NCBI GenBank assembly: GCA_041581135.1
Contig: JBFGCM010000114.1
Span: 1-9,030 of the forward strand
Origin: JBFGCM01 sp041581135
Lineage (GTDB): Bacteria > Actinomycetota > Acidimicrobiia > Spongiisociales > UBA5794
Length of the DNA stretch: 9,030 nucleotides
Direction of reading: 5' to 3'
Shown: in pieces, positions 1 through 5,558 of the stretch
How the letters are laid out: each line of letters begins with the position of its first letter
Numbering within the stretch: position 1 is the first letter of the stretch
Made by a program: the position numbers and the translations under genes
The notes under the pieces: generated by a model
Told to the model about the DNA's origin: nothing
The model's database searches: none
The model's input: the letters and a program-made list of their open reading frames with translations, nothing else

Positions 1-219
1 CCCGTCACACAACGTCGACCCCGGCGACCACGACCCCCACCCCTTGTCGAAGACCAAGAAGGGATTCGCCGGCGGTGTGCCACCACCGGGGTGGGTGTGC
101 GAACACTCCGCAGAACCTGGAGTGAGATCGCAGCCAGGAAGCGTGTGACCGAGCGCCTCGGCGGCAAAGAGGATCGTCAAGGACATGAGCGCTGCAACTG
201 CACAGGCGAGGCTCCTCAT
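1..219 (-). CDS. Secreted protein, N-terminal part (runs off the window)
   Basis: This open frame starts with ATG at 219 and stays open through 73 codons to the left edge, so its 3' end is missing. Its first residues are Met-Arg-Ser-Leu-Ala followed by a hydrophobic stretch (about residues 4-21) and an Ala-rich segment ending near Ala-Glu-Ala-Leu-Gly, which looks like a Sec signal peptide. The mature part is short and contains several Cys, His, Gly and Pro residues (GCDLTPGSAECSHTHPGGG). The start overlaps the stop of the lipoprotein gene as ATGA (216-219), so the two are probably co-transcribed and translationally coupled. I do not recognise the family. Export to the cell surface or outside is an inference from the signal sequence only. 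Confidence 0.68.
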   Translation of the reverse strand, partial: MRSLACAVAALMSLTILFAAEALGHTLPGCDLTPGSAECSHTHPGGGTPPANPFLVFDKGWGSWSPGSTLCDG

Positions 220-923
220 GCGATTGCTGTTTCCCAGAGAAGCCACCGGCCGTCTGGTGCCTGGGCCAGTGTGATGTTGAAGAACGTCAGCTCGAGTGGT
301 TCTCGCTGCAGGATTACCTCTGCTGTGGCTGCATCCCACGCCGTGGTGCCCATCTCGCTGCTCATACCTACGAACATGACCCGCAAGTTGTCGTTAGCGT
401 CCTCGTCCGCCACAGGCGAAAACGACTCGATCTCAAACCGTGTTGCGCTGAGGATCCATCCGTCGCGGGCTTGGCGCTCGGCCTGCTCGAGCCACAAAGC
501 AGACAGTGGCCCTTCCGGATCCATCGATAGTGTCATGACCGCAGCGTCCGTCACCACATGCAACCCCAGCCACCGTTGGAACTCCAGATGCTGGTCGACG
601 ATGTGCCGGAACTCGTCGGGGGTTCCGGAGGGTGCGGTGAGGTCGAGCTCCGGCACCTCGCTGGACCGGATGTTCCAGAACTTGCCCGGTTCGGCGTCGA
701 CGAACTCGGGCAGGTCGTCACGGTCCGGGTCTGCGGTGGTCGAGGTCGGGGGCAGCGTCGTCGGCGGCGCCGTGGTGGTCGGGGGCAGCGTCGTCGGCTG
801 CAGGCTCGTCGTCGGGGCGACCGATGACGTGACCGGGGCGGTCGTCGTCACCTCACCGGTCGAGTCGGTGCAGGCCGACACCACGACCACCAGCACCAGG
901 AGCACCACCCTCCACCTACTCAT
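216..923 (-). CDS. Lipoprotein with Thr/Pro-rich linker and NTF2-like C-terminal domain (tentative)
   Basis: The 235-residue product begins MSRWRVVLLVLVVVVSAC, a signal peptide II with lipobox V-S-A-C and the lipidated Cys at residue 18. A low-complexity Thr/Pro linker follows (about 24-66), then a folded domain of about 165 residues. That domain has alternating helices and strands and ends in a strand with D-G-R-W-L-L-W, a pattern often seen at the end of NTF2-like/SnoaL-like domains. That fold assignment is a guess from pattern. The protein should be anchored to the outer face of the cytoplasmic membrane, with the linker spanning the wall. It lies 4 nt over the start of the next secreted gene, suggesting a joint cell-surface role. 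A perfect inverted repeat sits just upstream of its start. No catalytic residues are recognisable. Confidence 0.85.
   Translation of the reverse strand: MSRWRVVLLVLVVVVSACTDSTGEVTTTAPVTSSVAPTTSLQPTTLPPTTTAPPTTLPPTSTTADPDRDDLPEFVDAEPGKFWNIRSSEVPELDLTAPSGTPDEFRHIVDQHLEFQRWLGLHVVTDAAVMTLSMDPEGPLSALWLEQAERQARDGWILSATRFEIESFSPVADEDANDNLRVMFVGMSSEMGTTAWDAATAEVILQREPLELTFFNITLAQAPDGRWLLWETAIA
744..798 (-). repeat. Tandem repeat encoding the lipoprotein linker
   Basis: A 22-bp unit at 744-765 recurs exactly at 777-798, a period of 33 bp or 11 codons, in frame within the lipoprotein gene. It encodes the repeated Pro-Thr-Thr-Leu-Pro-Pro-Thr part of the linker. Such repeats can change copy number by slippage, altering linker length without a frameshift. 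Confidence 0.8.
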
Positions 924-934
924 AATGCAACGTA

Positions 935-959
935 ACCTAACGCAAATGCAGCGTTAGGT
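935..959. promoter_or_regulatory. Perfect inverted repeat upstream of the lipoprotein gene (possible operator)
   Basis: ACCTAACGC (935-943) and GCGTTAGGT (951-959) are exact reverse complements, giving 9-bp arms around a 7-nt spacer. The repeat ends 12 bp before the lipoprotein start codon at 923 and lies in the 101-bp gap after the upstream gene's stop. There is no T-run, so it does not look like an intrinsic terminator. It could bind a dimeric regulator or fold in the mRNA leader. No clear Shine-Dalgarno is visible before 923. Confidence 0.5.
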
Positions 960-1024
960 GCAACGGGGTTGCCGGCAGCGCGTCAAATCGGCGCCCAGCC
1001 GGGCCCCCACGCCCGTCGAACGGG

Positions 1025-1477
1025 TCAGCCCGTCCCCCCGATGTCCATGTCGAAGGCGTCGTAGACGAGGTCGACGCCCTTCTGGCGGTGCCGGCTGAGC
1101 CGGCCCAGGAGATCCAGGGCGGCAACTCGAAGTGCGTCCACCCGTTCCGCATCGGGTGGGGAAGCATCCTCGAGTTGCTCGAGCAGGTCGTTCATCGCCG
1201 TGGCGAGCTTGCCGTGCTCCTGGCGGAGTTGATCGGCGTGACTGACCAGGTGCGGCGCGGTCTCTATGACCTCGGCGAGGATGCCATCGGGCGCCTCGAC
1301 CGCCTCGATGTGACGGGCCAGCGCGGCTCTGAGTCGCTGGGTGCCAGCAGTCATCGACGCCATCCAGGTCGGCGCTCGGGAAGGCGACGAGATCAACGAT
1401 TCGAGATCGATCATCGCCTGTCGCATCTCCTCGCGGCGGACCCGAGCCGAGGAGATGGTGTCGTCAGTCGTGGCCAT
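1025..1477 (-). CDS. Helical, hemerythrin-like (HHE-type) protein, tentative
   Basis: A 150-residue soluble, almost entirely helical protein. I chose ATG at 1477 because an AAGGGG ribosome binding site lies just upstream; the frame is open further upstream but that extension (from 1549) has no such site. Histidines and acidic residues occur at helix-like spacing: H56 with E59/E62, H76 and H80, E87-H88, and H130 in a C-terminal RHRQKGVDLVYDAFDMDIGG segment. This resembles actinobacterial proteins with a hemerythrin-like four-helix bundle that hold a di-iron site for O2, NO or redox sensing. The canonical HHE spacing is not complete, so the metal-binding role is an inference. The gene is 159 bp downstream of the VOC gene and has its own inverted repeat in the leader, so it may be transcribed separately. 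Confidence 0.72.
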   Translation of the reverse strand: MATTDDTISSARVRREEMRQAMIDLESLISSPSRAPTWMASMTAGTQRLRAALARHIEAVEAPDGILAEVIETAPHLVSHADQLRQEHGKLATAMNDLLEQLEDASPPDAERVDALRVAALDLLGRLSRHRQKGVDLVYDAFDMDIGGTG

Positions 1478-1497
1478 GGCGGACCCCTTCACTCGGC

Positions 1498-1523
1498 CCT
1501 GCCGAACCAGAACGATCGGCAGG
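1498..1523. promoter_or_regulatory. Inverted repeat upstream of the hemerythrin-like gene
   Basis: CCTGCCGA (1498-1505) and TCGGCAGG (1516-1523) form perfect 8-bp arms separated by 10 nt. The repeat begins 21 bp before the start codon at 1477. It lacks a T-run. It may be an operator or a leader hairpin close to the ribosome binding site. The same half-site appears in the repeat at 4201-4230. Confidence 0.45.
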
Positions 1524-1636
1524 AAGCGGAATCTCCATGTCGTCAGCATCGCGCCGCCGGGTACGGCGGTCCAGCCCCTGTGCCGGTGACCCGTCGGCCC
1601 TCAGGGCCCGCCCGGCTCGGCTCCGCTCGTCTGCGG

Positions 1637-2011
1637 TCAGATCTGCTGCAGGATCCAGATGCGCATGCCCGCCGGATCGTCGATGCCGAAGGACCGGTCA
1701 CCCCACGGGTTGTCCTTCAGCTCTCGCGCTATCGGCACCCGGGCGTCGATGACGCGCTGCTGCCACGCCTCCACGTCTTCGACCTCGAATGCCAGCTCGA
1801 CGCCTCGTGCCGCAGACCTGTCCTTGCGCGCCCCGTACGGCGGGCCGAAGAACTCCACCGTCTGGCCCGGTCCCACGGCGAAGATCATCCCGGGGCCCTC
1901 CTCGCCGTCCCACGATTTCTCGATCTCGCACTCGAGTACGTCGCGATAGAACGCTGTGACGGTCTCGAAGTCGTCCACGCTGATGGCCACGTTCAGCCGG
2001 ATCGACTTCAT
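1637..2011 (-). CDS. VOC-superfamily (glyoxalase/bleomycin-resistance fold) protein
   Basis: The 124-residue product has the length and pattern of a two-module betaalphabetabetabeta VOC protein: an opening strand (SIRLNVAISV), a helix with the typical A-F-Y-R-D-V-L (20-26), a strand ending in V-E-F-F-G (52-56), and a second half with V-E-L-A-F-E-V-E-D-V and a closing D-D-P-A-G-M-R-I-W-I (111-120). Family members bind a divalent metal and act on small molecules, as glyoxalases, dioxygenases, epimerases or drug-binding proteins. The usual final-strand Glu ligand is replaced (R-I-W-I-L), so a classic glyoxalase I metal site is not evident and the substrate is unknown. The ATG start at 2011 overlaps the MBL gene stop by 4 nt (ATGA), which fixes the start and places it last in a three-gene unit. 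Confidence 0.88.
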   Translation of the reverse strand: MKSIRLNVAISVDDFETVTAFYRDVLECEIEKSWDGEEGPGMIFAVGPGQTVEFFGPPYGARKDRSAARGVELAFEVEDVEAWQQRVIDARVPIARELKDNPWGDRSFGIDDPAGMRIWILQQI

Positions 2012-2838
2012 GCGGCGGCTTCGAATTCGGCCCCCACCGTGCCGCCGACGATCTTCACGGTGTTGCTGCTGAGCCCTCCCGTGACCTCGTCCAAGAACTC
2101 GTCGGAGTGGCTGGGGTCGTGGTGGAACGTGACGATGGTGTCGACCTCCGCCAGCTCGGCGAATGCGATGGCGTGGGCAAACGTACTGTGGCCCCAGCCG
2201 ACACGCAGCGCGTACTCGTCGGCGGTGTACTGGGCGTCGTGGATGAGCAGGTCGGCACCGGCAGCCAGCCCGTACCCCGAGGTCCACTCCGGGGGACCGG
2301 GGAAGTCCTCGACGCCCAGCGCCGGTTCGTGGTCGGGGAGGTAGGCGAGCACGCCCGTGTCGTCCTGAAGACGAAACCCGAACGTGTGGCCGGGGTGACA
2401 CACCACGTCTGCGGTCACTTCGACGCCGTCCAGGCGGAAGCTACCCGGGTTCAGGTCGTGCAACTCCACCGCCACCAGATCGCGCAGCCGGACCGGAAAC
2501 AGCGGCGGCGACAGATACCTGGTGAGCCGGGTCCGAAGATCGAGTGTGCTGGACGTGGGACCCCAGATGTGCACCTCGACGTCCGCCGAGTACAAGGGTG
2601 TGAAGAACCCCAGCCCCTGAATGTGATCCATGTGCAGGTGGCTCAGCAGGATGTCGACCCGGGGCGGGGGCTCGCCGATGTTCTCACCCAGCCGCAGGAT
2701 GCCCGACCCGGCGTCCAGCACGACCAGTGATCCGTCGTCTCCCCGAACCTCGACCGCCGCGGTGTCTCCGCCGTACTTGTTGGTTTCCGGCCCGGAGCGG
2801 GCCAGCGAGCCTCGGGTCCCCCAAAGGCGAGCCTTCAC
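2008..2838 (-). CDS. Metallo-beta-lactamase-fold hydrolase (cyclic-phosphodiesterase-like)
   Basis: The 276-residue product carries the MBL signature S-H-L-H-M-D-H (66-72), with later candidate metal ligands H148, D169 and H239/H240 and an L-I-H-D-A-Q-Y strand (198-204). The N-terminus (G-T-R-G-S-L, then Y-G-G-D-T-A-A-V) is typical of the PhnP/RNase Z-like branch, which includes phosphoribosyl cyclic phosphodiesterases and other phosphodiesterases. A two-zinc phosphodiesterase in the cytoplasm is therefore likely; the substrate cannot be read from the sequence. The start is GTG at 2838, overlapping the PAS gene stop as GTGA, so translation is probably coupled. Pairing with a PAS protein suggests sensory control or turnover of a signal nucleotide, but that is inference. 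No phosphonate genes are nearby, so PhnP itself is unlikely. Confidence 0.9.
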   Translation of the reverse strand: MKARLWGTRGSLARSGPETNKYGGDTAAVEVRGDDGSLVVLDAGSGILRLGENIGEPPPRVDILLSHLHMDHIQGLGFFTPLYSADVEVHIWGPTSSTLDLRTRLTRYLSPPLFPVRLRDLVAVELHDLNPGSFRLDGVEVTADVVCHPGHTFGFRLQDDTGVLAYLPDHEPALGVEDFPGPPEWTSGYGLAAGADLLIHDAQYTADEYALRVGWGHSTFAHAIAFAELAEVDTIVTFHHDPSHSDEFLDEVTGGLSSNTVKIVGGTVGAEFEAAA

Positions 2839-3227
2839 TTACCGATTTCCCAGAAGAACGCCATGGCGCCGAGGTGCCGCCCCCCGGACGCCTCGACGGG
2901 CAGGGCAGTCACCTCGATGTCCCGCGTCTTGCCGTCTCTGGTTCGGATCCGAACCTGGCGGTGAGCCGGCTCCATCTTGGTGAGTGCGATCACCACCGGC
3001 AGTTCCATCGTGTCGATCTTGTTGCCGTCGAGGTCGGTGGTCACGAAGAACTCCGCCAGTTCGTCGGCCCGGATGGTGCCCGCCTCGTCGAACCGCAGCC
3101 CGAGGATGGCCTCGGCGGGCTCGTTGTAGTAGATGAGGTCGCCTGCAGCGTCCATCAGCCAGATGGAACTGGCCATGTGGTCTGCCCACTGCTTCAGCAG
3201 AATCATCTCGACCGGTTGCTGGGCCAT
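2835..3227 (-). CDS. Stand-alone PAS-domain protein
   Basis: A 130-residue protein made of essentially one PAS domain. The hallmarks are W-L-M-D-A-A-G-D-L-I-Y-Y-N-E-P-A-E-A-I-L-G near the N-terminus, a central helix region with an acidic D-L-D-G-N turn, and closing strands R-Q-V-R-I-R-T-R-D-G-K and D-I-E-V-T-A-L-P-V. No kinase, cyclase, GGDEF or DNA-binding output domain follows. I chose ATG at 3227 because GGAGG lies 5 nt upstream; a GTG at 3239 in the same frame overlaps that site and is less likely. PAS domains sense redox state, oxygen or small ligands and work through partners. Its stop overlaps the GTG of the MBL gene, so that enzyme is the natural candidate partner. Confidence 0.88.
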   Translation of the reverse strand: MAQQPVEMILLKQWADHMASSIWLMDAAGDLIYYNEPAEAILGLRFDEAGTIRADELAEFFVTTDLDGNKIDTMELPVVIALTKMEPAHRQVRIRTRDGKTRDIEVTALPVEASGGRHLGAMAFFWEIGK

Positions 3228-3280
3228 GGAAACCTCCACGCCATGCTATGCGCCGGCGCCGGTGCGTGGGGCATGAACCG

Positions 3281-4168
3281 TCATCTCCTACGGCGCGCCC
3301 CTGGCAGGCCTGCGAGGGCGGCACCGATGAACGCCGCCCACACGGCTGCCAACCCGGCGATGCCGGGGCCGCCGGCGAACCCGGCGTAGGCGACCCCGGT
3401 GATCAGGGCGAGGAGGCGTGCGGCCCGAAGCCGCCCGTGGTGGAGGGGATCGTCGCGGATGTCGGTGCGAGAGCGCGGCTCCTCGACCGGCAAGAGGGCG
3501 GCAGCGAGCACCCCGAGACCGAGCAATGTCCACTGGCCGAAGGAGGGTTGCTCCCAACTCGGCCACTCTCCGATGAGCATCGTGACCGCAACGCAGGCGA
3601 GCACGGCGGCGATGGCGGCGGCGCGGTTCAGATTGTGGGCCGGTCGCGGGAGCAAGGTGTCGGCGAAGAGCGCCACGCCGATGCACAGGGCCCCGATGAT
3701 GCCCCACGGGGCCGATCCGAGGTAGGCGGCCAGTCCCACCAACACGAGAAGGTCGATGCGGGTGGGTGGAACGCCGGTCGTGCGTATCGCCACCCGACCC
3801 GCCAGCATCACGGCGGCGATCGTGGCCAGCCACGGCGGGCCCGCCAGGAGGGCGAGCAGGGCAATCGGAACGGCGACCACGGCTGCCGTCTGACGGTCGG
3901 GGTCGATCTCACGGGCGATCGCCCATGCAATGAACACCGTGCCCCCGGCACGAATGCCCGCCCCGAAGAACGCGCCGAGGCCGAAGGAGCCGGCGGCGAC
4001 CACCTCCCAGATCGAACCGATGCCGCCCGCCACCAGCGTCGCCACCAGGACGAAACGGTTGGATGGATACGACGGGTCGATCGGCCGTCCGATGCCGGTC
4101 CGCAACGCCTTCACGATGACCGGCACGGTAGTGGAGAAGACGGTGACGCACCGGATAGCGGAACACAC
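3281..4168 (-). CDS. Multi-pass integral membrane protein of unknown function
   Basis: The product (295 residues from the GTG at 4168) is dominated by hydrophobic segments, about eight to nine likely transmembrane helices, rich in Ala, Gly, Val and Leu. A conserved-looking cytoplasmic loop reads A-I-A-R-E-I-D-P-D-R between early helices, and a charged loop with several Arg, Asp and His (P-R-S-R-T-D-I-R-D-D) precedes the last pair. I do not recognise a transporter or enzyme family. The start is uncertain: none of the GTG codons at 4168, 4126 and 4114 has a good Shine-Dalgarno, and the hydrophilic stretch G-R-P-I-D-P-S-Y-P-S-N-R precedes the first membrane helix in all cases. It lies 53 bp before the PAS gene and 72 bp after the DUF1059 gene on the same strand. 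Confidence 0.75.
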   Translation of the reverse strand: MCSAIRCVTVFSTTVPVIVKALRTGIGRPIDPSYPSNRFVLVATLVAGGIGSIWEVVAAGSFGLGAFFGAGIRAGGTVFIAWAIAREIDPDRQTAAVVAVPIALLALLAGPPWLATIAAVMLAGRVAIRTTGVPPTRIDLLVLVGLAAYLGSAPWGIIGALCIGVALFADTLLPRPAHNLNRAAAIAAVLACVAVTMLIGEWPSWEQPSFGQWTLLGLGVLAAALLPVEEPRSRTDIRDDPLHHGRLRAARLLALITGVAYAGFAGGPGIAGLAAVWAAFIGAALAGLPGARRRR

Positions 4169-4200
4169 CCGCTCGGTTCACCCGGGGCCGGCCACGAGCG

Positions 4201-4230
4201 CTGCCGACGAAGGAGGGTCGTGTTCGGCAG
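4201..4230. promoter_or_regulatory. Inverted repeat between DUF1059 and membrane-protein genes
   Basis: CTGCCGA (4201-4207) pairs perfectly with TCGGCAG (4224-4230), and CGA (4208-4210) with TCG (4218-4220) can extend the stem with a 3-nt bulge. It sits 33 bp before the earliest start of the membrane-protein gene and after the DUF1059 stop. No T-run follows on the minus strand, so it is more like an operator or an RNA processing hairpin than a terminator. Its arms match those at 1498-1523. Confidence 0.4.
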
Positions 4231-4240
4231 GCGGAGCGCC

Positions 4241-4450
4241 TCACACCGGGGTGCCGGGGCCTCCTGCGATCATGTCCTGGATGCGGTCCATCAGGCGGTC
4301 GCGATGCTCCTCGGCGGTGGCGTGTGCCGTGAGGTGCGCGTGCTCGGCGTTCATGTGGGCCATGATCTCGTCGGCGAGATGGCCGGCCGTGGTGCCCGTC
4401 ACCACGAAGGTGCACTCTTCACCGGTCAGTGCGTCGCAGCGGAACTCCAT
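4241..4450 (-). CDS. DUF1059-family small protein
   Basis: A 69-residue acidic cytosolic protein. The N-terminal half has the DUF1059 pattern: a strand with Cys (M-E-F-R-C), E-E-C-T-F-V-V-T-G-T-T about eight residues later, then a helix ending in H-M-N-A-E-H (32-37). The C-terminal third adds a His-rich helix (H39, H43, H49) beyond the usual domain. The family has no assigned function; the Cys/His pattern would permit metal binding, but that is my inference. ATG at 4450 follows the HabA-like gene by 20 bp on the same strand, so the two are probably in one transcript. The Shine-Dalgarno is weak. Confidence 0.82.
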   Translation of the reverse strand: MEFRCDALTGEECTFVVTGTTAGHLADEIMAHMNAEHAHLTAHATAEEHRDRLMDRIQDMIAGGPGTPV

Positions 4451-4470
4451 GCCTGGAGCCTACGCGGCGA

Positions 4471-4872
4471 TCAGAGACCCAGGACGACCCCGACGGCGAT
4501 GATCGCCGCTCCGATGACCACCAGCGGGCCGCTCACGGTATTGAGCTTGAAGCCGAGCGTCCGCTGAGCGAATTGGTCGGTGACGCCCTGCCGCCAGTTG
4601 AGGGTCTCGGCGATCGCGTTCAGGGCGGCCCCACCCACGAACAGCAGCGCCGCCGTGGTGGCCACACCCGATGGCAGGTCGGCAAAACCGATGGCAAAGG
4701 CCAGCCCGAGGCTGGCTGCTCCTTGCAGCATGTTGCCGATGTGGCTGGACACCAGGTGGCGCGGGGCGTGGGACGCCTTCTGCCTGGCCGCAGCGAACGG
4801 TATGCCGAGTGCGAAGCCGTAGAGCAGGATGAGTACGCCATAGGTGAGGAGCAGCTTCTCGGCGGTGCTCAC
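4471..4872 (-). CDS. Four-helix membrane protein, HabA-like (hydroxylaminobenzene mutase-like)
   Basis: A 133-residue protein with four predicted membrane helices (about 6-28, 45-66, 70-87 and 113-133). The segment after helix one, A-P-R-H-L-V-S-S-H-I-G-N-M-L-Q-G, follows the R-x-x-x-S-S-H-x-x-x-x-x-x-G arrangement I recall from hydroxylaminobenzene mutase HabA, and N-W plus T-L-G-F-K later also fit. HabA rearranges hydroxylaminobenzene to 2-aminophenol in nitroarene degradation, but distant relatives are widespread and have no proven role, so no reaction should be assumed here. The start is GTG at 4872 with GAGAGGAG just upstream. It lies 35 bp after the UGA-containing redox gene and 20 bp before DUF1059, as if in one operon. 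Confidence 0.7.
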   Translation of the reverse strand: MSTAEKLLLTYGVLILLYGFALGIPFAAARQKASHAPRHLVSSHIGNMLQGAASLGLAFAIGFADLPSGVATTAALLFVGGAALNAIAETLNWRQGVTDQFAQRTLGFKLNTVSGPLVVIGAAIIAVGVVLGL

Positions 4873-4907
4873 CTTCGTCTCCTCTCGCCGGGGATACTCG
4901 GCGCGTG

Positions 4908-5456
4908 TTACCCGGCGCCACTCGCATCGGCGAGGACCGCCAGCACCTCGCCGAGCGGAGCGTGGTCCCCAGGAAAGTCCTCGAAGTCCTCGTACAAGAT
5001 CTCATTGCCGGGGCCGATCACGACCGTGGCGCCCAGCTGCATCGGCCGGCGTCCGGTCTTTCGTTGCCGGTTGCCGCCCGTGAAGGACCGCATTCCTGCG
5101 GCAACCGCTCTTGGCTTCAGCAACGTGGTAGCGCCGATGGTCCCGGTCCCGACGATCTCGGCCGCCGTACCGTCTTCGTCGAGCAGCACGGGGAACGGGA
5201 CGGACTCGTCCTCGATGAACGCCTGGGCATAGCGCTTGCCCCCGGTGCCGATGGCCGTGGCGCCGGCACCGGTCGCCAGAACCTCTTCATAGCGCTCGCG
5301 GACCTGACCGGCCCGCTCTCGGCAGGTCAGTCAGCCGAAGTGGCGCAGAAACAGCAACAGGTGTGGTGACTCGGCCCACAGCTCGCCGAGCCGGTGCGGT
5401 TCACCGTCCGGATCGGGCAGTTCTTGTTCGCCGAGGGCGGCAACGTCGAATGGCAT
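4908..5456 (-). CDS. Peroxiredoxin-like (AhpC/TSA, PRXL2/SelL-like) selenoprotein with UxxC, read through UGA
   Basis: From ATG at 5456 the frame encodes 41 residues ending F-L-R-H-F-G, then a TGA (5331-5333), then 140 further codons to TAA (4908-4910). Reading the TGA as selenocysteine gives a 182-residue protein with U42-L-T-C45-R-E. In relatives the same place is H-F-G-C-x-x-C-R-E, the resolving/peroxidatic motif at the start of the first thioredoxin-fold helix. The rest continues the family without a break: A-T-A-I-G-T-G-G-K-R-Y-A-Q-A-F, V-P-F-P-V-L-L-D-E-D-G, Q-L-G-A-T-V-V-I-G-P-G and F-P-G-D-H. The part after the TGA lacks a plausible own start: the first candidate, GTG at 5189, would remove the strand-helix core. 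The likely role is thiol/selenol-dependent reduction of peroxides or another redox task in the cytoplasm. Alternatives are a nonsense-disrupted pseudogene or a sequencing error (TGC or TGT to TGA). Confidence 0.85.
5298..5333 (-). promoter_or_regulatory. Candidate bacterial SECIS element with its UGA codon
   Basis: On the minus strand the UGA (5333-5331) is followed by 14 nt and then a hairpin. Stem GCGGGCC (5316-5310) pairs with GGUCCGC (5304-5298) over 7 bp with one G-U, and the apical loop is GGUCA (5309-5305). The loop begins 21 nt after the UGA and starts with G, as expected for bacterial SECIS elements, and it resembles the GGUCU loop of the E. coli fdhF element. Two further G-C pairs below an internal loop (5321-5320 with 5294-5293) could lengthen it. 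A rival hairpin starts directly after the UGA: CUGACC (5330-5325) with GGUCAG (5309-5304). SelB binding is not demonstrated. Confidence 0.6.
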
Positions 5457-5463
5457 GGCGGGC

Positions 5464-5469
5464 AAGTTA
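5464..5469 (-). promoter_or_regulatory. Possible -10 element for a leaderless transcript of the selenoprotein gene
   Basis: TAACTT (minus strand, 5469-5464) fits TANNNT and lies 7 nt before the ATG at 5456, the spacing typical of leaderless actinobacterial starts. The absence of a Shine-Dalgarno before this ATG agrees. No convincing -35 is visible, so support is weak. Confidence 0.25.
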
Positions 5470-5558
5470 GCCGTCTCGGCAGGACCTCTGGCCGGCGACC
5501 GGACCACGCCGGGAGTCCGCGCCGGTCGGCGGGGAGTGGCGCTGGTTGAATCGGAGCC

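Noticed and set aside
1596..1608. GGCCC-TCA-GGGCC hairpin downstream of the VOC gene as an intrinsic terminator
   Set aside because: Only 5 bp with a 3-nt loop and no T-run on either strand; common by chance at this GC content.
1088..2344. Long plus-strand open frame of 418 codons across the VOC, MBL and hemerythrin-like region
   Set aside because: It is antisense to three well-supported genes, is Arg/Pro-rich without domain motifs, and is explained by GC-rich codon bias.
3250..3259. GCGCCGGCGC perfect palindrome between the membrane-protein and PAS genes
   Set aside because: Short all-G/C palindromes are frequent in such DNA, and there is neither a loop nor a T-run.
3248..4567. Long plus-strand open frame of 439 codons opposite the membrane protein and DUF1059 genes
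   Set aside because: The translation is low-complexity (Gly, Arg, Gln, His rich), while the minus strand gives clear membrane helices and a DUF1059 match.
4908..5189. Separate 93-residue gene starting at GTG 5189
   Set aside because: It would lack the N-terminal thioredoxin-fold core and the redox motif, and the frame is continuous with the upstream part through one UGA.
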